DNA from: Dactylonectria macrodidyma
Lineage: Eukaryota > Ascomycota > Sordariomycetes > Hypocreales > Nectriaceae
Length of the DNA: 64,000 nucleotides
NCBI GenBank assembly: GCA_020744425.1
Contig: JAGMUV010000007.1
Location: 496,001-560,000, forward strand
Direction: 5' to 3'
The position numbers and the translations under genes are program-made. The notes beneath the pieces were generated by a model that made no database searches, was not told the origin of the DNA, and saw only the letters and a program-made list of their open reading frames with translations. Shown one piece after another: positions 46,558 to 57,285 of the stretch. The stretch's first letter is position 1, and each line of letters starts with the position of its first letter.

Positions 46558-48425
46558 TTATAACGTACAAGCCACACCAAAACCGCTAATCGTGAAGAGC
46601 TGAGCCCCTCCTGGGACAATAGACCACGATTCTGCGGTAAAGTCCAGGCGGCCGATCTGCCGCTGCCTCTCCATATTGCGTATATTTGCAAGCCGACGTT
46701 TGCCTTGTTCATGTTGAAGACGCGTGCAAGTAGGTAGACGGTGGGTGAGACGAACGGCGACGTGGCATCGAAGACGCAGTCTTGCATCTGCGGCACACCG
46801 TCTATCAGCAGTCTGTTCTGAACCGAACAAGTTCTCAGAGTAGGGCGCCAGACTTACCCGCTTGTATTGCGACTTGCTGATGTAAAACAGCGTGCTGGCT
46901 TTTCCAGTTGTGCACTTGACCTCGATGAAGTACCGAGGGACTTTCTTGAGCCAGCCCGGTCCTTCCAGGTAGCCCTGTTTGATCAACAGCTCGGTGAGGA
47001 CCCTGTCTTTGTCGTGGTATACAAGGTCTGCCGTTTCTCCTCCTTTCCATGCACTCATGTCAGAGTACTTGGGGTGAATAGTGACGAACTTCCTAATCGT
47101 GCTCTGCCAGTTGTCTCTGCCAAATCCGGGCAAGGACAGCCCCGTCAGCAGCTCGAACACCTGCGTCAACTGTGAGCTTGCCAGATCTTTCTTCTATACT
47201 ACAATCGCGTCGCCAAGCAAGAGCTTACAAATAATTCTCCGAGAGCTCTGGTCTTCAAGTGGTCTGGCTCTTGCGAAGACCTTGATTTCCATCTTTGGAA
47301 CGACTCGACGTCTCCAGAACTCACCAACAAGTGACCAAACGGAGTTGTAATATCCAAAGAAACACCCTTGACAGGAAGTGTTTTCTCAGAAGCGATAACT
47401 TCGTCGATCCGCTTTAAGTATTCAGCGTCGTCGTCTTCATCACTTGTAATGGCAAGGGCGGCTTCCAGCAACGGCGGAGAAGCGCTTGGCTCCTCGACAA
47501 GGACGGGAGGAGATCCAAATACGAACAAGGGCGGGGTAGAACTGCTCCCAAAATCGAATCCCTTTGTCTTCCAGGACGTCGAGTTGGTCAAGATGAGAAA
47601 GGAGGCCTTCTTGTCGACGGCCTCGAGATGCGCATCATCTGGAACCTCCACCTCCACAATGCCCTCGGCCTCGAGGATTTGCGGTACATTGATAATCGGC
47701 GCGTTCAACACGGACGCGACGACATGCATCGCTTTCGAACCCGCGTCCTTTGCGATGAGCGTTTTCGGGCCCGTCATCATCCACTCCAAAAGGCGTCGAG
47801 GGAGCGTCGAGAAGTAGCAAGACCCCTGGGTGCTCAGATCATGAGGCACATAGATCCGGAGCTGACCGCCAGTCTTTTGTAGGTGAAGCTCACTTTGCTT
47901 CTGAGGAACCAAAATGTCGCGTCCGTCTTGGGACAGATGGAGTTTGGACGAGATTCCCTTGGGCGCCGATTTTGGAGCTTTTTCCAATGTCACAGATAGC
48001 GTGAAGATTCTCTAGACTGAAGCCATCTTCGTTGCACTCAATGCACAGCCGATCAGGCCTGATGCCGAAGGAGACGTATGGCTCGTTTCCGCGTGCGATG
48101 GCCTTGTTGAAGTTGTTGCCATCTGCATTCTGGAGCAGCTCAAAGACAAATCCCACGTTGCTCGTGTACAGATTCCTGGCCAAACTGGCGGGCACATTAG
48201 CTCAACCCCATACGACAGCTAATGAGGGCCTGGAATAGTGTACTAAACGTACGTCAAGACCGCAGACCCAATCATAGCATCCTTGCGGAGCAGCGCTTCC
48301 TCGACGGCCCGCCTGAGCTCGGGCTCAATGGCCCCAACCTGGGCCAGCTTGTCTTCGCCAAGGTGCCCCTTGTCCCTGGCAATCTGGCGCACCAGCTCAC
48401 GTTCTGAGAGGTCGAGGGATCCCAT
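46558..48425 (-). pseudogene. Broken NO VEIN/sacsin-like GHKL ATPase gene with its middle deleted
   Basis: Exons read on the minus strand: 48425-48253, then 48184 onward, then 47229, then 47160 to the end. Exon 1 has LVRQIARDKGHLGEDKLAQ and LLRKDAMIGSAVLT. After a 68-nt intron comes LARNLYTSNVGFVFELLQNA, with the GHKL-ATPase N box and NEDGFSLENLHAICDIGKSS. At GAQG, where family members continue into the ATP lid (YIGEKGIGFKS), the frame breaks near 47965 and switches to a far-downstream part (RLLEWMMTGPKTLIAKDAG), joined out of frame. The C-terminus has the NO VEIN-type nuclease-like domain (KKVPRYFIEVKCTTGKAS), followed by a second frame change after QIYA (near 46690) before RLDFTAESWSIVPGG. 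Family members are usually over 1500 aa, so most of the body is missing. Family names are from memory. Confidence 0.8.
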
Positions 48426-49244
48426 GAGGGGCAACGTCTGACAAATGATTGAAATTGATTCTGTACGAAGAAGAAATAGACCGAAGTCTCTCGACTCGCT
48501 GGTGGCGAAGTTGGGCGATGACAATCCTGAGACGGGCGAGACGCGACGCCAGCACCCGACGCGAAAACCGCGTAACGGAAGCCCGCCGCTGCCACAAACG
48601 ATCCTATGATCTAATTAAAGGCCATCTTGAACTTTCTTTTTCGTTTTACACGCTATAAGAGGCGTTTCAGGTCCCAACCTGTGCTACCAACTTACGCTCA
48701 TCCGGTGCTCTTGGCGGGTGCGCCTAGTTCCTTAGTGCAGGAAATTCGGCAGCTTGGTTAGTTGGACCCCGCGGTTCATGTTTATATCATACATGGTTCT
48801 TTGTGAGTATTGTAAGTCTGAAGCGTTAATTGTTCTGCCATTGCAAGTTCACTGATATGATCCACGAGGTAACACGATATGAATGGGAAGTTTTACAAAC
48901 GTTATGAAGAGAATATATATACAAATAAAAGTGACGTCTATGTAAGTTAAAATAGAAAACACGAGACTGATGTAGTCTCGCTGTCATGAATCGAATGCCT
49001 CATTTCTCGTTGCAGGCGACTTGCCCATGCATGCCTTGCGATGATAACCGCATTAGCGATATTCATCGACGACTCTGCAAAGTCGAGCCCAGGGATCCAA
49101 GAAATGTCCGCATCCTCGTAGCTTTCCAAGACCTGTTTCTATCTTATGTCTAGTCTCGTGATTACGCCACAAAGACTGACGCATGTCAATAGGTCACTTG
49201 GATGCTTAAACGCGCATCCATTCTCACGGCCAGACGCTGGTCCC
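48426..49244. other. Intergenic
   Basis: AT-rich, 48780-48960 in particular. It holds the presumed promoter of the broken ATPase gene and the 3' region of the GPI protein gene. No gene seen. Confidence 0.45.
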
Positions 49245-51263
49245 TTAGATGGCGACGGCAGCGAGAAGACCCAGAGCCATGGCGACGAAGCCGGGAGCGT
49301 TCCAGGCGGCGCCACTGCCGGTAGGGACAGTGACGGGGGTAGTGGAGGGCTCAGCGCCGGAAGACTCGCCGCCGGTGGTCTCGGGGACGAAGACGCTCTT
49401 GGAGGGGTAGACGACCTTGGCCGTGGAGGTGTAGAAGCCCACAGAGGTGGTGGCGTTGAAGGGGGGAGCCTGGTATGTCGAGTGGACAGCACCACCAGTA
49501 GGCTGAGGGTACACGGTGCTGGGCTGGACGGTCACCAGGTAGGTGGTGGAGGAGGATCCCTCGACGCAGCCGTACGAGCCCTCGCTGCAGCCAACAGTCT
49601 TCTGGACGGTGTAGGTGGCAGCAGTCTCCTTGGTGGTGACCTCGGTGACCTCGGTGGCGGTGTAGACCTCAGTCGTCACATCTCCCTCGTGGCAGGACTC
49701 GTTGCCAGAGCAAGCGCTGATGGTGTGCACACGGGTCTTGGTCTTGGTGAAAGTGCTAGTCTTGGTGAGAGTAGTAGTTCCAGTGGTCTCAGCAGGAGCG
49801 GTGGTGCCGGGGTGGTAGGCCGTGTAGGAGGTGAGAACCTCGGTGGTGACAGATCCAACGGGGCAGTTGGTGACATAAGAGGGGCAGGCAGTGACGGTGT
49901 AGACGTGGGTGGAAGTGATGGTAGAAGTCAACGACTCGTCAGAGGGAACGCTGGTAGTCTGCTCGGCCTCATGGGAAGACGTAGCCTCACCCTCGGTCTC
50001 AGTGGCGGGGCACCAGGTCGTGTATGAGGTGACAACCTCAGTAGTGACGGATCCAACAGGGCAGTTGGTGACGGTAGGCGCGCACGAAGTGATGGTGTAG
50101 ACGTTGGTGGTGGTGTAAGTCGAGGTGTAAGTCTCATAGGGAGCAGTCGAGGTAGCAGACTCGCCAGAGTTGTCGCCGGTGGTGTTGGGATAGGGGACAT
50201 CGACCGTCTCGAGGGTAGACACACTGGTAGCCTCAGTCTCAGTAGCCTCGGTCCCAGTAGCCTCGGTCTCGGTAGCAGGGCAGTAGGTCGTGTACGATGT
50301 GACGACCTCAGTGGTGACGGAGCCGACGGGGCAGTTGGTGACGGTGGGAGCGCACGAGGTGATGGTGTACACGTTGGTGGTGGTGTAAGTTGAGGTCAGA
50401 GTCTCGGGAGCAGAGGTGGTGCCCTGGTAGTCGGAAGAGACGACGGTGGAACCGGATCCAGTCTCGGTGGTCTGGTAGCCGGTGGAGACGGCAGAGGACT
50501 CGGATCCGGTTTGGGTGGACTCAATGGCGGTCTCGGTGGTGCCCTCGTTGCCAGAGGAGACAGCAGAAGACTCAGAGCCGGTCTCAGTGGTCTGAGCAGC
50601 ACTCTCAGTCGTGCTCTCAACGTCAGTGGAGACGGCAGAAGACTCGGAGCCGGTCTCGGTGGTCTCTACGGCAGTCTCGGTGGTCTCGGCACCGTAGCTT
50701 GAAGTAGCAGTCTCAGTCTCATCACAGTCATCCTCCTCGGTGGTAGTAGCAGGAGTCTCGTAGACCTCGGTGGAAGACTCGGCGTTGGAGCCGGGAGTAG
50801 TAGTCTCAGCGCTGGAGTCATCAGTGGTGGAGACACCGGGAGTCTCATAAACCTCGGTGGAAGACCCCGAGTCAGGGCCGGGAGTGGTGGTTTCCGCGCT
50901 TGAGTCATCCGTGGTGGTCTCGGTGTAAGAGCCCTGAGTGGAAGTCTCAGTGTAAGAATCCTCCGTGGTGGATTCCTCGTCGCACTCCTCCTCGGTGGAG
51001 GTGCTGGCCGGGGTCTCGGACACGACGATGGAGGTGGTCTCTACATCGGCAGTGGAGGTGTAAGCAATCGACGTCTCAGTGGAAGTCTCCTCCTCGCAGT
51101 CCTCCTCCGAGTAGGTAGTCTGAACGGCGGCAGAGGTGCTGGAGGCGGGGATCTCGTAGACGACGGTCGAGGAAGACTGCTGTCCGGGGACGTTGTAGTA
51201 GTGGGCTTGGACCAGGACTGGAACAGCCGCAAGGGACAAAAGAGTGGGAAGCATCTTGGGCAA
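49245..51263 (-). CDS. GPI-anchored Ser/Thr-rich cell-wall protein with repeats
   Basis: A single-exon 672-aa protein. It starts with a signal peptide (MPKMLPTLLSLAAVPVLVQA) and ends with a hydrophobic GPI signal (NAPGFVAMALGLLAAVAI) after a small-residue, Ser/Gly-rich site. The body is Ser/Thr/Glu-rich and would be heavily O-mannosylated. At least two near-identical copies and one divergent copy of a module of about 43 residues are present (YTTTNVYTITSCAPTVTNC, then CPVGSVTTEVVTSYTT). The N-terminal third carries repeated acidic Cys clusters (EEDCEEETST, EEECDEEST, EEDDCDETET). This layout fits a cell-wall mannoprotein or adhesin. The first ATG (51263) and a second at 51254 are both possible starts. 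It is on the plasma membrane or wall; its binding partner is unknown. Confidence 0.85.
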   Translation of the reverse strand: MPKMLPTLLSLAAVPVLVQAHYYNVPGQQSSSTVVYEIPASSTSAAVQTTYSEEDCEEETSTETSIAYTSTADVETTSIVVSETPASTSTEEECDEESTTEDSYTETSTQGSYTETTTDDSSAETTTPGPDSGSSTEVYETPGVSTTDDSSAETTTPGSNAESSTEVYETPATTTEEDDCDETETATSSYGAETTETAVETTETGSESSAVSTDVESTTESAAQTTETGSESSAVSSGNEGTTETAIESTQTGSESSAVSTGYQTTETGSGSTVVSSDYQGTTSAPETLTSTYTTTNVYTITSCAPTVTNCPVGSVTTEVVTSYTTYCPATETEATGTEATETEATSVSTLETVDVPYPNTTGDNSGESATSTAPYETYTSTYTTTNVYTITSCAPTVTNCPVGSVTTEVVTSYTTWCPATETEGEATSSHEAEQTTSVPSDESLTSTITSTHVYTVTACPSYVTNCPVGSVTTEVLTSYTAYHPGTTAPAETTGTTTLTKTSTFTKTKTRVHTISACSGNESCHEGDVTTEVYTATEVTEVTTKETAATYTVQKTVGCSEGSYGCVEGSSSTTYLVTVQPSTVYPQPTGGAVHSTYQAPPFNATTSVGFYTSTAKVVYPSKSVFVPETTGGESSGAEPSTTPVTVPTGSGAAWNAPGFVAMALGLLAAVAI

Positions 51264-53998
51264 ATTGTTTCAACCGAGCGTAACGAGTGACTGGGAAGAT
51301 CAATTAAAAAAAGAACTCGATACCGAAACGACAGAGATCGAAGTTGAAGAAGAAGAAAGGGCAGATCGAAGAGAGGGGATATGGGACCGATTTTATTATG
51401 ATGGATGCAGTGGCCGTCTTACGAGCGGCCCGATCAATCCACCTCGCCAGCGGTGCACCATTCTTGGCATCCCATCCCATCCGCATGGCCCATAGCCGAT
51501 CAACTCGTAAAATGGAGATTGAGCTTTGCCCTGCCAGTACCGCTGCCAATTGCCCGGCCCGCAGGATTCGACCCCCCTAGGGTACTATTGCGAGCAGCCT
51601 CTCGCGAAGAACCATGGGGAGGGGCTCAGATGGTCCCGCTTCCTTCTGACCCCCCGCACAAAAACCAGGGGCAAGCCCGCACCATGGTGAGAGGGGGACA
51701 AAGGGAAAATAAAGGGTCAAGGGGTGCGTGGAAAGGCCGGACGAAGATGCTTGCACACGTGTACAGCGCATCGGCCGACGAATCCACGGGCCTGGGATGT
51801 AGCAAGGAGAAGGCAGGGTTGTGACAAGGAGAAGGAGGACAGGGCTATCAAGACTGGTCTGGCAAATACAGCACAATGCTCTGTCAAAGACACAAAGACA
51901 GCCACAGAGCTCTAGTCAAAGAAAATCACATGGCTCTGCCAACAAAGAACAGCCACCAGATCTAAATATGGAGTCCAATCGATACGACCAACGGGTTCAT
52001 CATCTCAGGCTTGCCCGAAAGAAGTAGCAGGGCGGCTCAGGATTTCCCAAGCCTCCCAAAGCCTCCCAACGGGCCGTTGGGAATAGTGGAGCACCAACGC
52101 TGCACGCATCCCGGTAATCAAATTTATGAAACGCACCATTATCGTCGTCCCTCGGCTGACGAGCCAGGGATTGGAGGGGAAGGGAAAATGCATTAGACGA
52201 TCCAGCATGCAATTTGGTGGCCTTGACTTCTGCGGCTGTGGGAAAAAAAGGACATGTGCGCCCGATGTGTTGGAGTTCGTTGTACCTTGCAGAGGATACA
52301 CGTCACTCTAACGCACTAAAAGGATTCATGACGCACCAACGGGCATCAACACCCACCAAGATCAACACCCGCACGCGGGCACACAAACACATACGTAACG
52401 TAATACGTAGGTGTACTCGGACGGCTGCCCACAGTCCCAAGAGTCCCCAGGGCATCCATAAGGGCTTCTTCCAGCATCCGAGATGCCCGTGCCAAGCCGT
52501 CAAAATATCGCGGTGTGACTCTATAATCCCAGTGTTAATTACTCTATATCCCAGTGCGACTCTGCATCCCAGCTCCTTGGAATACGAAGGAAGTCCCCTT
52601 GCCGCCGAACGAGGCAACAAACCAGAACAACCAACAGGAGCGGCTCCACCCCGCGATTCCCATCATGCCAACCAACATACCTTGTTGCCATCCTTCGGGC
52701 CCTCGTCCTATGAGTTGCACCCCTCAGCCGCCTGCGTCGTCTAGCCATAGACCTTGTCTGCCAGGTACAGGCACGACCTTCCATCTGCACTGCAACGTTC
52801 TGAATCGGTCCAATAGGACATTCGCCGGCGAGGCTTTGTCACCCAAAGAGCCCGCTTTTTCGCCTGCTGCCAAACCTCGTTTTCGACAAGGAGGTTTTAA
52901 CGAGGCAAAAAGCCTCAGGGATTTAACTCGTCTAATACCATGATTCTCCAGTGATCAACGGATACGATAGACATCACAGGGTTGCTCGAAATTGCTGTTT
53001 ACGAACAAAACATCGGGCGAATGGGCTGTGGGATATTTCCGGATTCCCACGAAAATAACTTTTTGGCGCCGGATCAGGCGGTTCCCTAATCGCCCACCCG
53101 TGTGCTAACAAGAAAAAAAAAGGCCGAAGGATGGCTCTATGAGAAATTCTCCGATCCTTCCGACACCGCGCCTTGGCTGGCGTCATGCATTCGATACTCC
53201 GCAACCAACTGGGTCTGCTAAGTTTAGCTGCCGTTGGTTGTGTTACTTAAGCGGAAGAGGAGTGGGATTGGTCCTTCAAAGACGGCGGCTACGCTGTACA
53301 ACCAACACAACCATGTAGTGAGAGCGTGACAGGGTCACAAGGACGAGCGAATAGACCAACCAAGTAGGGGAATACCGTTTGGCTCAATCAGGCAGATTAT
53401 CGGTCCAATCTTTTCAATTTAGACCAATGTTATGTCAACAGATGCTTTAGCGTTGCGATGAACCTGGCGACATGGCAATGAGGAAGAACACAACAACTTG
53501 CGGTACACCAAAGGGAGGCCATTCAATATCTGATCGAATGTAAGTGACAAACTGGGGAAGAATTGGAGTGGAAGTAATTATATTTCCGTCCGGGAGTGAA
53601 GAAAGTGTCGGACTGAAATAGCTGAAGGCATGCTATGCAAATGTGAGCTTGATGCCCTGGCCTTTTAAATTTAATCTCTCATTTAAACACCTCCGTCTGC
53701 CAGAACCGTTTAAACATCACCTGTGAAGACAAAGAGCAAGTTAGTGCCTCATGGCATGGCGCTTTATCATGCTGCATTCAATTATCTGATCCCACCGTTC
53801 ATTCATAGTCACCTCCAGGGTAGGAGACTATGTCAAAGTTATCACTGCCTGTGCCAGCGATACGTATTATGAGAACATGAAAATCCTCCCAAACAAATTC
53901 GTCTTCCTCCCGAGACCATCACCTTCTCTATCTAGGTATCCTTCTACCCAAATCACATCAAATCAGTTCCGATTTCCAAAGCAACAGGACTCAAACTC
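51264..53998. other. Intergenic
   Basis: 2.7 kb upstream of the GPI gene and beyond the 3' end of the Cys-rich gene. Short AT-rich and homopolymer tracts are present. No supportable gene; frames over 100 codons have no domain. Confidence 0.4.
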
Positions 53999-54778
53999 TC
54001 AAGCGTCGTTGGACAGGAAAGCCTTCGCATTGAAGATCTTGCGGGTGGCAACTCGCGCCTTGGCGTTGAAGTTGCCCTTCGGGGTTGCGTTGGCAGTTGG
54101 GTCGCGGACAGTTGGTGTGCGAGCAGCCGGGGCGGGGGTAGTCGGTGTCTGAGCCAAGGGACGGGGTCGAACGGGACGAGTCGTCGGGGGAGGCGCGGGG
54201 GGTGCGTTGGCCCATCGGCTCGATTGGAGCCCGACACCAGTAACCAGGCCGTTGGTGATAGCCGGCTGCGAAATGGTGGACTTGCTCTGGGTAGAATCGG
54301 TGGCGATGGTGGCTTTGCTCTCGTCCGAGGCAACCGATGGTGTGGGCTCGTTGACTTCATCGGTGGAGGAAGCAGCCGTTTCGGGGGGAGCATGGAAAGG
54401 GCAGCTAGGCTTTCCACCCCAAAGGTTCTTCAAAGTCGCTTGGAATTGACGATGAACGTCTTCGCCGCCGGGAATAGCAGGTCGCTGCAGAAGAGGCGAG
54501 TTGATGATTTCTTCGCCATGGCGCCTGTCTCCCGTATCATCTTCCCGCTTGGTGCAAGAAGCGCATCGCACCTTGGTCAGGTCTGCCAAATCCGTGGCCA
54601 TCGTAGTCACCTCCCGATCAACCTTGCCGCATGTTCCGAAGAAACAGACACAGGTGCCGCGCGCGTCTTTGCAGACGATCCGTTCACCAGCAACCATGTG
54701 GAGTTTCCCACATGTGAAAGACATGTGCGGCGTCTTGGACGGCGCGCAAATTGCCAAAGCGATGATTTCTTGGCACAT
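53999..54778 (-). CDS. Hypothetical Cys-rich N-terminus protein with Pro/Ala-rich tail
   Basis: Minus-strand single exon from the ATG at 54778, giving 259 aa; the open frame continues further upstream but contains no ATG. Residues 1-76 hold nine Cys, in CQEIIALAIC, FTCGKLHMVAGERIVC, CVCFFGTC and RCASC, spaced like a small zinc-binding or disulfide domain. The remainder is polar. The tail has a Pro-rich block (ANAPPAPPPTTRPVRPRP) and a basic end (KARVATRKIFNAKAFLSNDA). No signal peptide and no known family. The leader upstream contains a duplicated segment of about 105 bp. Confidence 0.55.
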   Translation of the reverse strand: MCQEIIALAICAPSKTPHMSFTCGKLHMVAGERIVCKDARGTCVCFFGTCGKVDREVTTMATDLADLTKVRCASCTKREDDTGDRRHGEEIINSPLLQRPAIPGGEDVHRQFQATLKNLWGGKPSCPFHAPPETAASSTDEVNEPTPSVASDESKATIATDSTQSKSTISQPAITNGLVTGVGLQSSRWANAPPAPPPTTRPVRPRPLAQTPTTPAPAARTPTVRDPTANATPKGNFNAKARVATRKIFNAKAFLSNDA

Positions 54779-55697
54779 TGTGGAGAGTATGAGCTGAGTC
54801 GTAGGGATAGGGTATGGAAGTCGGTAGATCCGGGTAAAGGAGGGCAAGTTGTCGTTGCAAGGGGTGATGATCGAGACGAAAGCTGGCAAATCGTTGCAAG
54901 ATGTGGTGGGTTGGGCTTGACTGGAAAGAAGACCAGGGGAAAAGAAAGGAGTTGTCGATGCCGCAAGGCAGGAAGATCGAGGCAAAAGACGGCAAGTCGT
55001 AGCGAGATGCGGCAAGGTGCGCTCGACTGGAATCGAAGACCAGGAGAAAAGATCGAAGTTGTTGCGAAGTCGGAAGAGTGAAGACACTGAAGGCGCAGCG
55101 AGAATGCGATGCTTGGTTCGAGTGTGCGCTGAGGCCTCGAGTGTGAAGAGAAGAGAAAGAAAAGGTCTCAAGAAAGAAGAGAGAGGAAGACTTTATGATG
55201 GCCCTTTAGGCAACTGGCAAGCATGAAGGCTTTGACAGCTGGTTGACGGCTGATTGACAGCTGCCAACTGCGCGTCGCCAACCACCTGTCGGTGAATGAT
55301 GCCGTGCACGTGAATTCGAGAAGACAAAATCAGGTTCTGGTTCTCATAGGTCTACGCGCCGGGCTTAACAGGATTGGCTAGCGGTTGGGTGTACTTTAAT
55401 GTGTTGGACTATTGGCAGGAGTTGTTCAGGCGAGAGTTGACGGCATCGTGATGTTTGTTATCTTGGTGTTCAGGATACACATGTCTTCTTGTCACTGTAG
55501 CAATTAATATTACACGACGTCTACCGCGCCCGGGATTAGGAGTCAATGCATGTAAACTTAATTGACAGAGCTATTACGCCTAGTTATTCCATTTGTTGTG
55601 CCCAGATAGATATACTGCTTGCTTGAGGAATCGCACCGCGACCATCTCCCCCTGGAATTCGACTAAGGGCTGGGTTGGACGTCAGGGTATGTACCCA
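54779..55697. other. Leader/promoter of Cys-rich gene and gap to CYP53 gene
   Basis: 54779-55171 keeps an open minus frame without an ATG and holds a duplicated block. Beyond 55171 no gene is seen up to the P450 stop codon at 55698. Confidence 0.45.
54848..55057 (-). repeat. Imperfect direct duplication in the leader of the Cys-rich gene
   Basis: Copies 54848-54950 and 54951-55057 start with GTTGTCG and share the order GCAAGG, ATGATCGAG or AAGATCGAG, GGCAA, GACTGGAA, GAAGACCAGG and GAAAAGA. A third start (GTTGTTGCGAAG) follows at 55058. Both copies are in the 5' region of the minus-strand gene. Confidence 0.7.
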
Positions 55698-57285
55698 TCA
55701 CCGCTTCCAAATTGCAATATCCAGTCCTAGAGGCTTCCTCAAGAAGCCCTCTCGCGTCTGCATCTCTCCTTGTCTCAACTCCACAACGTATCGTCGCGCC
55801 CAGGTGGCGACGATGAGCTTCATCTCCATCTCCGCGACGTTCCTACCCACACAAGCCCGGGGCCCATGGCTGAAGGGGATGAATGCATTCTTCTGTCGCG
55901 TGGTCACGTTGTCCCATCGGTCAGGGTTAAAGTCATCGGCATCCGGTCCCCAAATTTCTTTCGAGTGGTGCATCGAGTAGGTCGGTACGCTGAGGACACT
56001 TCCAGGCGGGTAGAAATGCCCGTGGAGGGTGACGCCTGGGGAGCCTTCTGGAATCTGTCGGGGCAGGCCGATTCCAGAGGTAGAGTGAAATCGGAGGGTC
56101 TCGTTGATGACGGAGGCGAGGTAGGGCAAGTCTCGAACCATTTCGAAACTGGGGACGGAAAGGTCCTGTGGGATATTGGCGTCCAGTTCTGCTTGAAGCT
56201 TCTCTAGGACGCTGGGAGTGCGAGCCACATGATACAGGAGAGCACACGACGAGTTAGACGTCGTGTCACTGCCGGCAATCAGTTGTGTGAGGGCTTCGGC
56301 CGTCAGCTCCTCTCTGCCAAGGGGTTCTCCGTTCTCGTCCCTGCCTTCCATCAGCCGCGCGAGGAGATCCTTACGCTCCTTTGGCGGTGGGTTGTCCAAC
56401 CTGGCCTTGACACGGGCGATGGCGATTCCAGCGAGGTTTTGAACGGCATTGAGGCCGTTGCTGAAGAAGGGATCCGGCAACCACTTGGCGTACGGCTTTA
56501 GCTGCGGGAAGCAGCCTAGAGTGGCGCTCACTTCGCCTCTTCGGTTGAGGATCTCGATGGCGGAGGCATAAATAGGCGGGCTGTCCGGTGTGGCTCTGAC
56601 TTCGGTCATGTCGACGCCAGTGCGTAGCATATCAAAGGGGGCGCCGAATGCCAAGTCACCAATGATGTCGAAGGCTAGGTAGTTGAACCAGGGGAGGCAG
56701 TCGAGCTGAGCTTCTTGGCGTCCGCCATTGGACTGGCCGTTGGCGATGAGGTTGTCAATCTGCTTGACGAACAGCTCTAGGTTTTCGTGCACATATGGCT
56801 CAAACTGGGTGATGGACTTGGTGGAGAAGGTGTGCGATATCAACTTGCGCTTGCGTGAGTGTTCAGCACGATCCCGAGTGTTGAACAGTCCACGACGGAT
56901 AGACACGAACGCATCATAGAACTCTCTTTGATGTGTTAGATTTGTGAAGCGATGAACGGGAATACCTGGATACTAACGACTTCAAAAACCCGTTTCCATG
57001 ACCGTAGATGACGGGAATAGCGTCATCGTCGGCGACGCTCACGTGGTTCGGCGCGATGCGGATCACCGGGCCGAGCTGCTGGTGCAACTTGTGCATGACG
57101 CTGTAGCGCACGCCGCGCCGACATACGTACATGAGCCATAGATTCGAAAACTGTGCTGGAAACGGCGCAGGCAGGCCGCGGAGATGGGCGTTGGTGACGA
57201 AGTAGGAGTAGAGGTACGAGGCGAGGAGGAGGGCGATGCCCAGCGGGACGCTCCACCAGGACAGTAGTAGGTCGACTACGGCCAT
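55698..57285 (-). CDS. bphA: Cytochrome P450 CYP53-type benzoate 4-monooxygenase
   Basis: Exons 57285-56974 and 56921-55698 join across a 52-nt intron (donor GTATCC, acceptor GAG) into 511 aa. An N-terminal membrane anchor (about 10-28) is followed by GHGNGFL (95-101), just before the splice, and then FYDAFVSIRRGLFNTRD, a very characteristic CYP53 stretch. The I-helix AGSDTTSNS (320-328), the K-helix ETLR (378-381), PDRW (437-440) and the haem loop FSHGPRACVG (454-463, ligand Cys461) are all present. CYP53A enzymes (bphA in Aspergillus) 4-hydroxylate benzoate in the endoplasmic reticulum with cytochrome P450 reductase, feeding 4-hydroxybenzoate into aromatic degradation and detoxification. 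It is complete. The exact acid substrate range is not shown by sequence. No other aromatic-pathway gene is nearby. Confidence 0.93.

Noticed and set aside
49146..50027. 293-codon plus frame over the GPI protein
   Set aside because: Antisense shadow of the Ser/Thr-rich repeats, producing a Gly-rich nonsense sequence.
54224..55081. 285-codon plus frame
   Set aside because: Overlaps the real minus-strand Cys-rich gene and its duplicated leader; no domain.
55171..55171. Longer 390-residue version of the Cys-rich protein starting at 55171
   Set aside because: The start codon there is TTG and no in-frame ATG exists before 54778.
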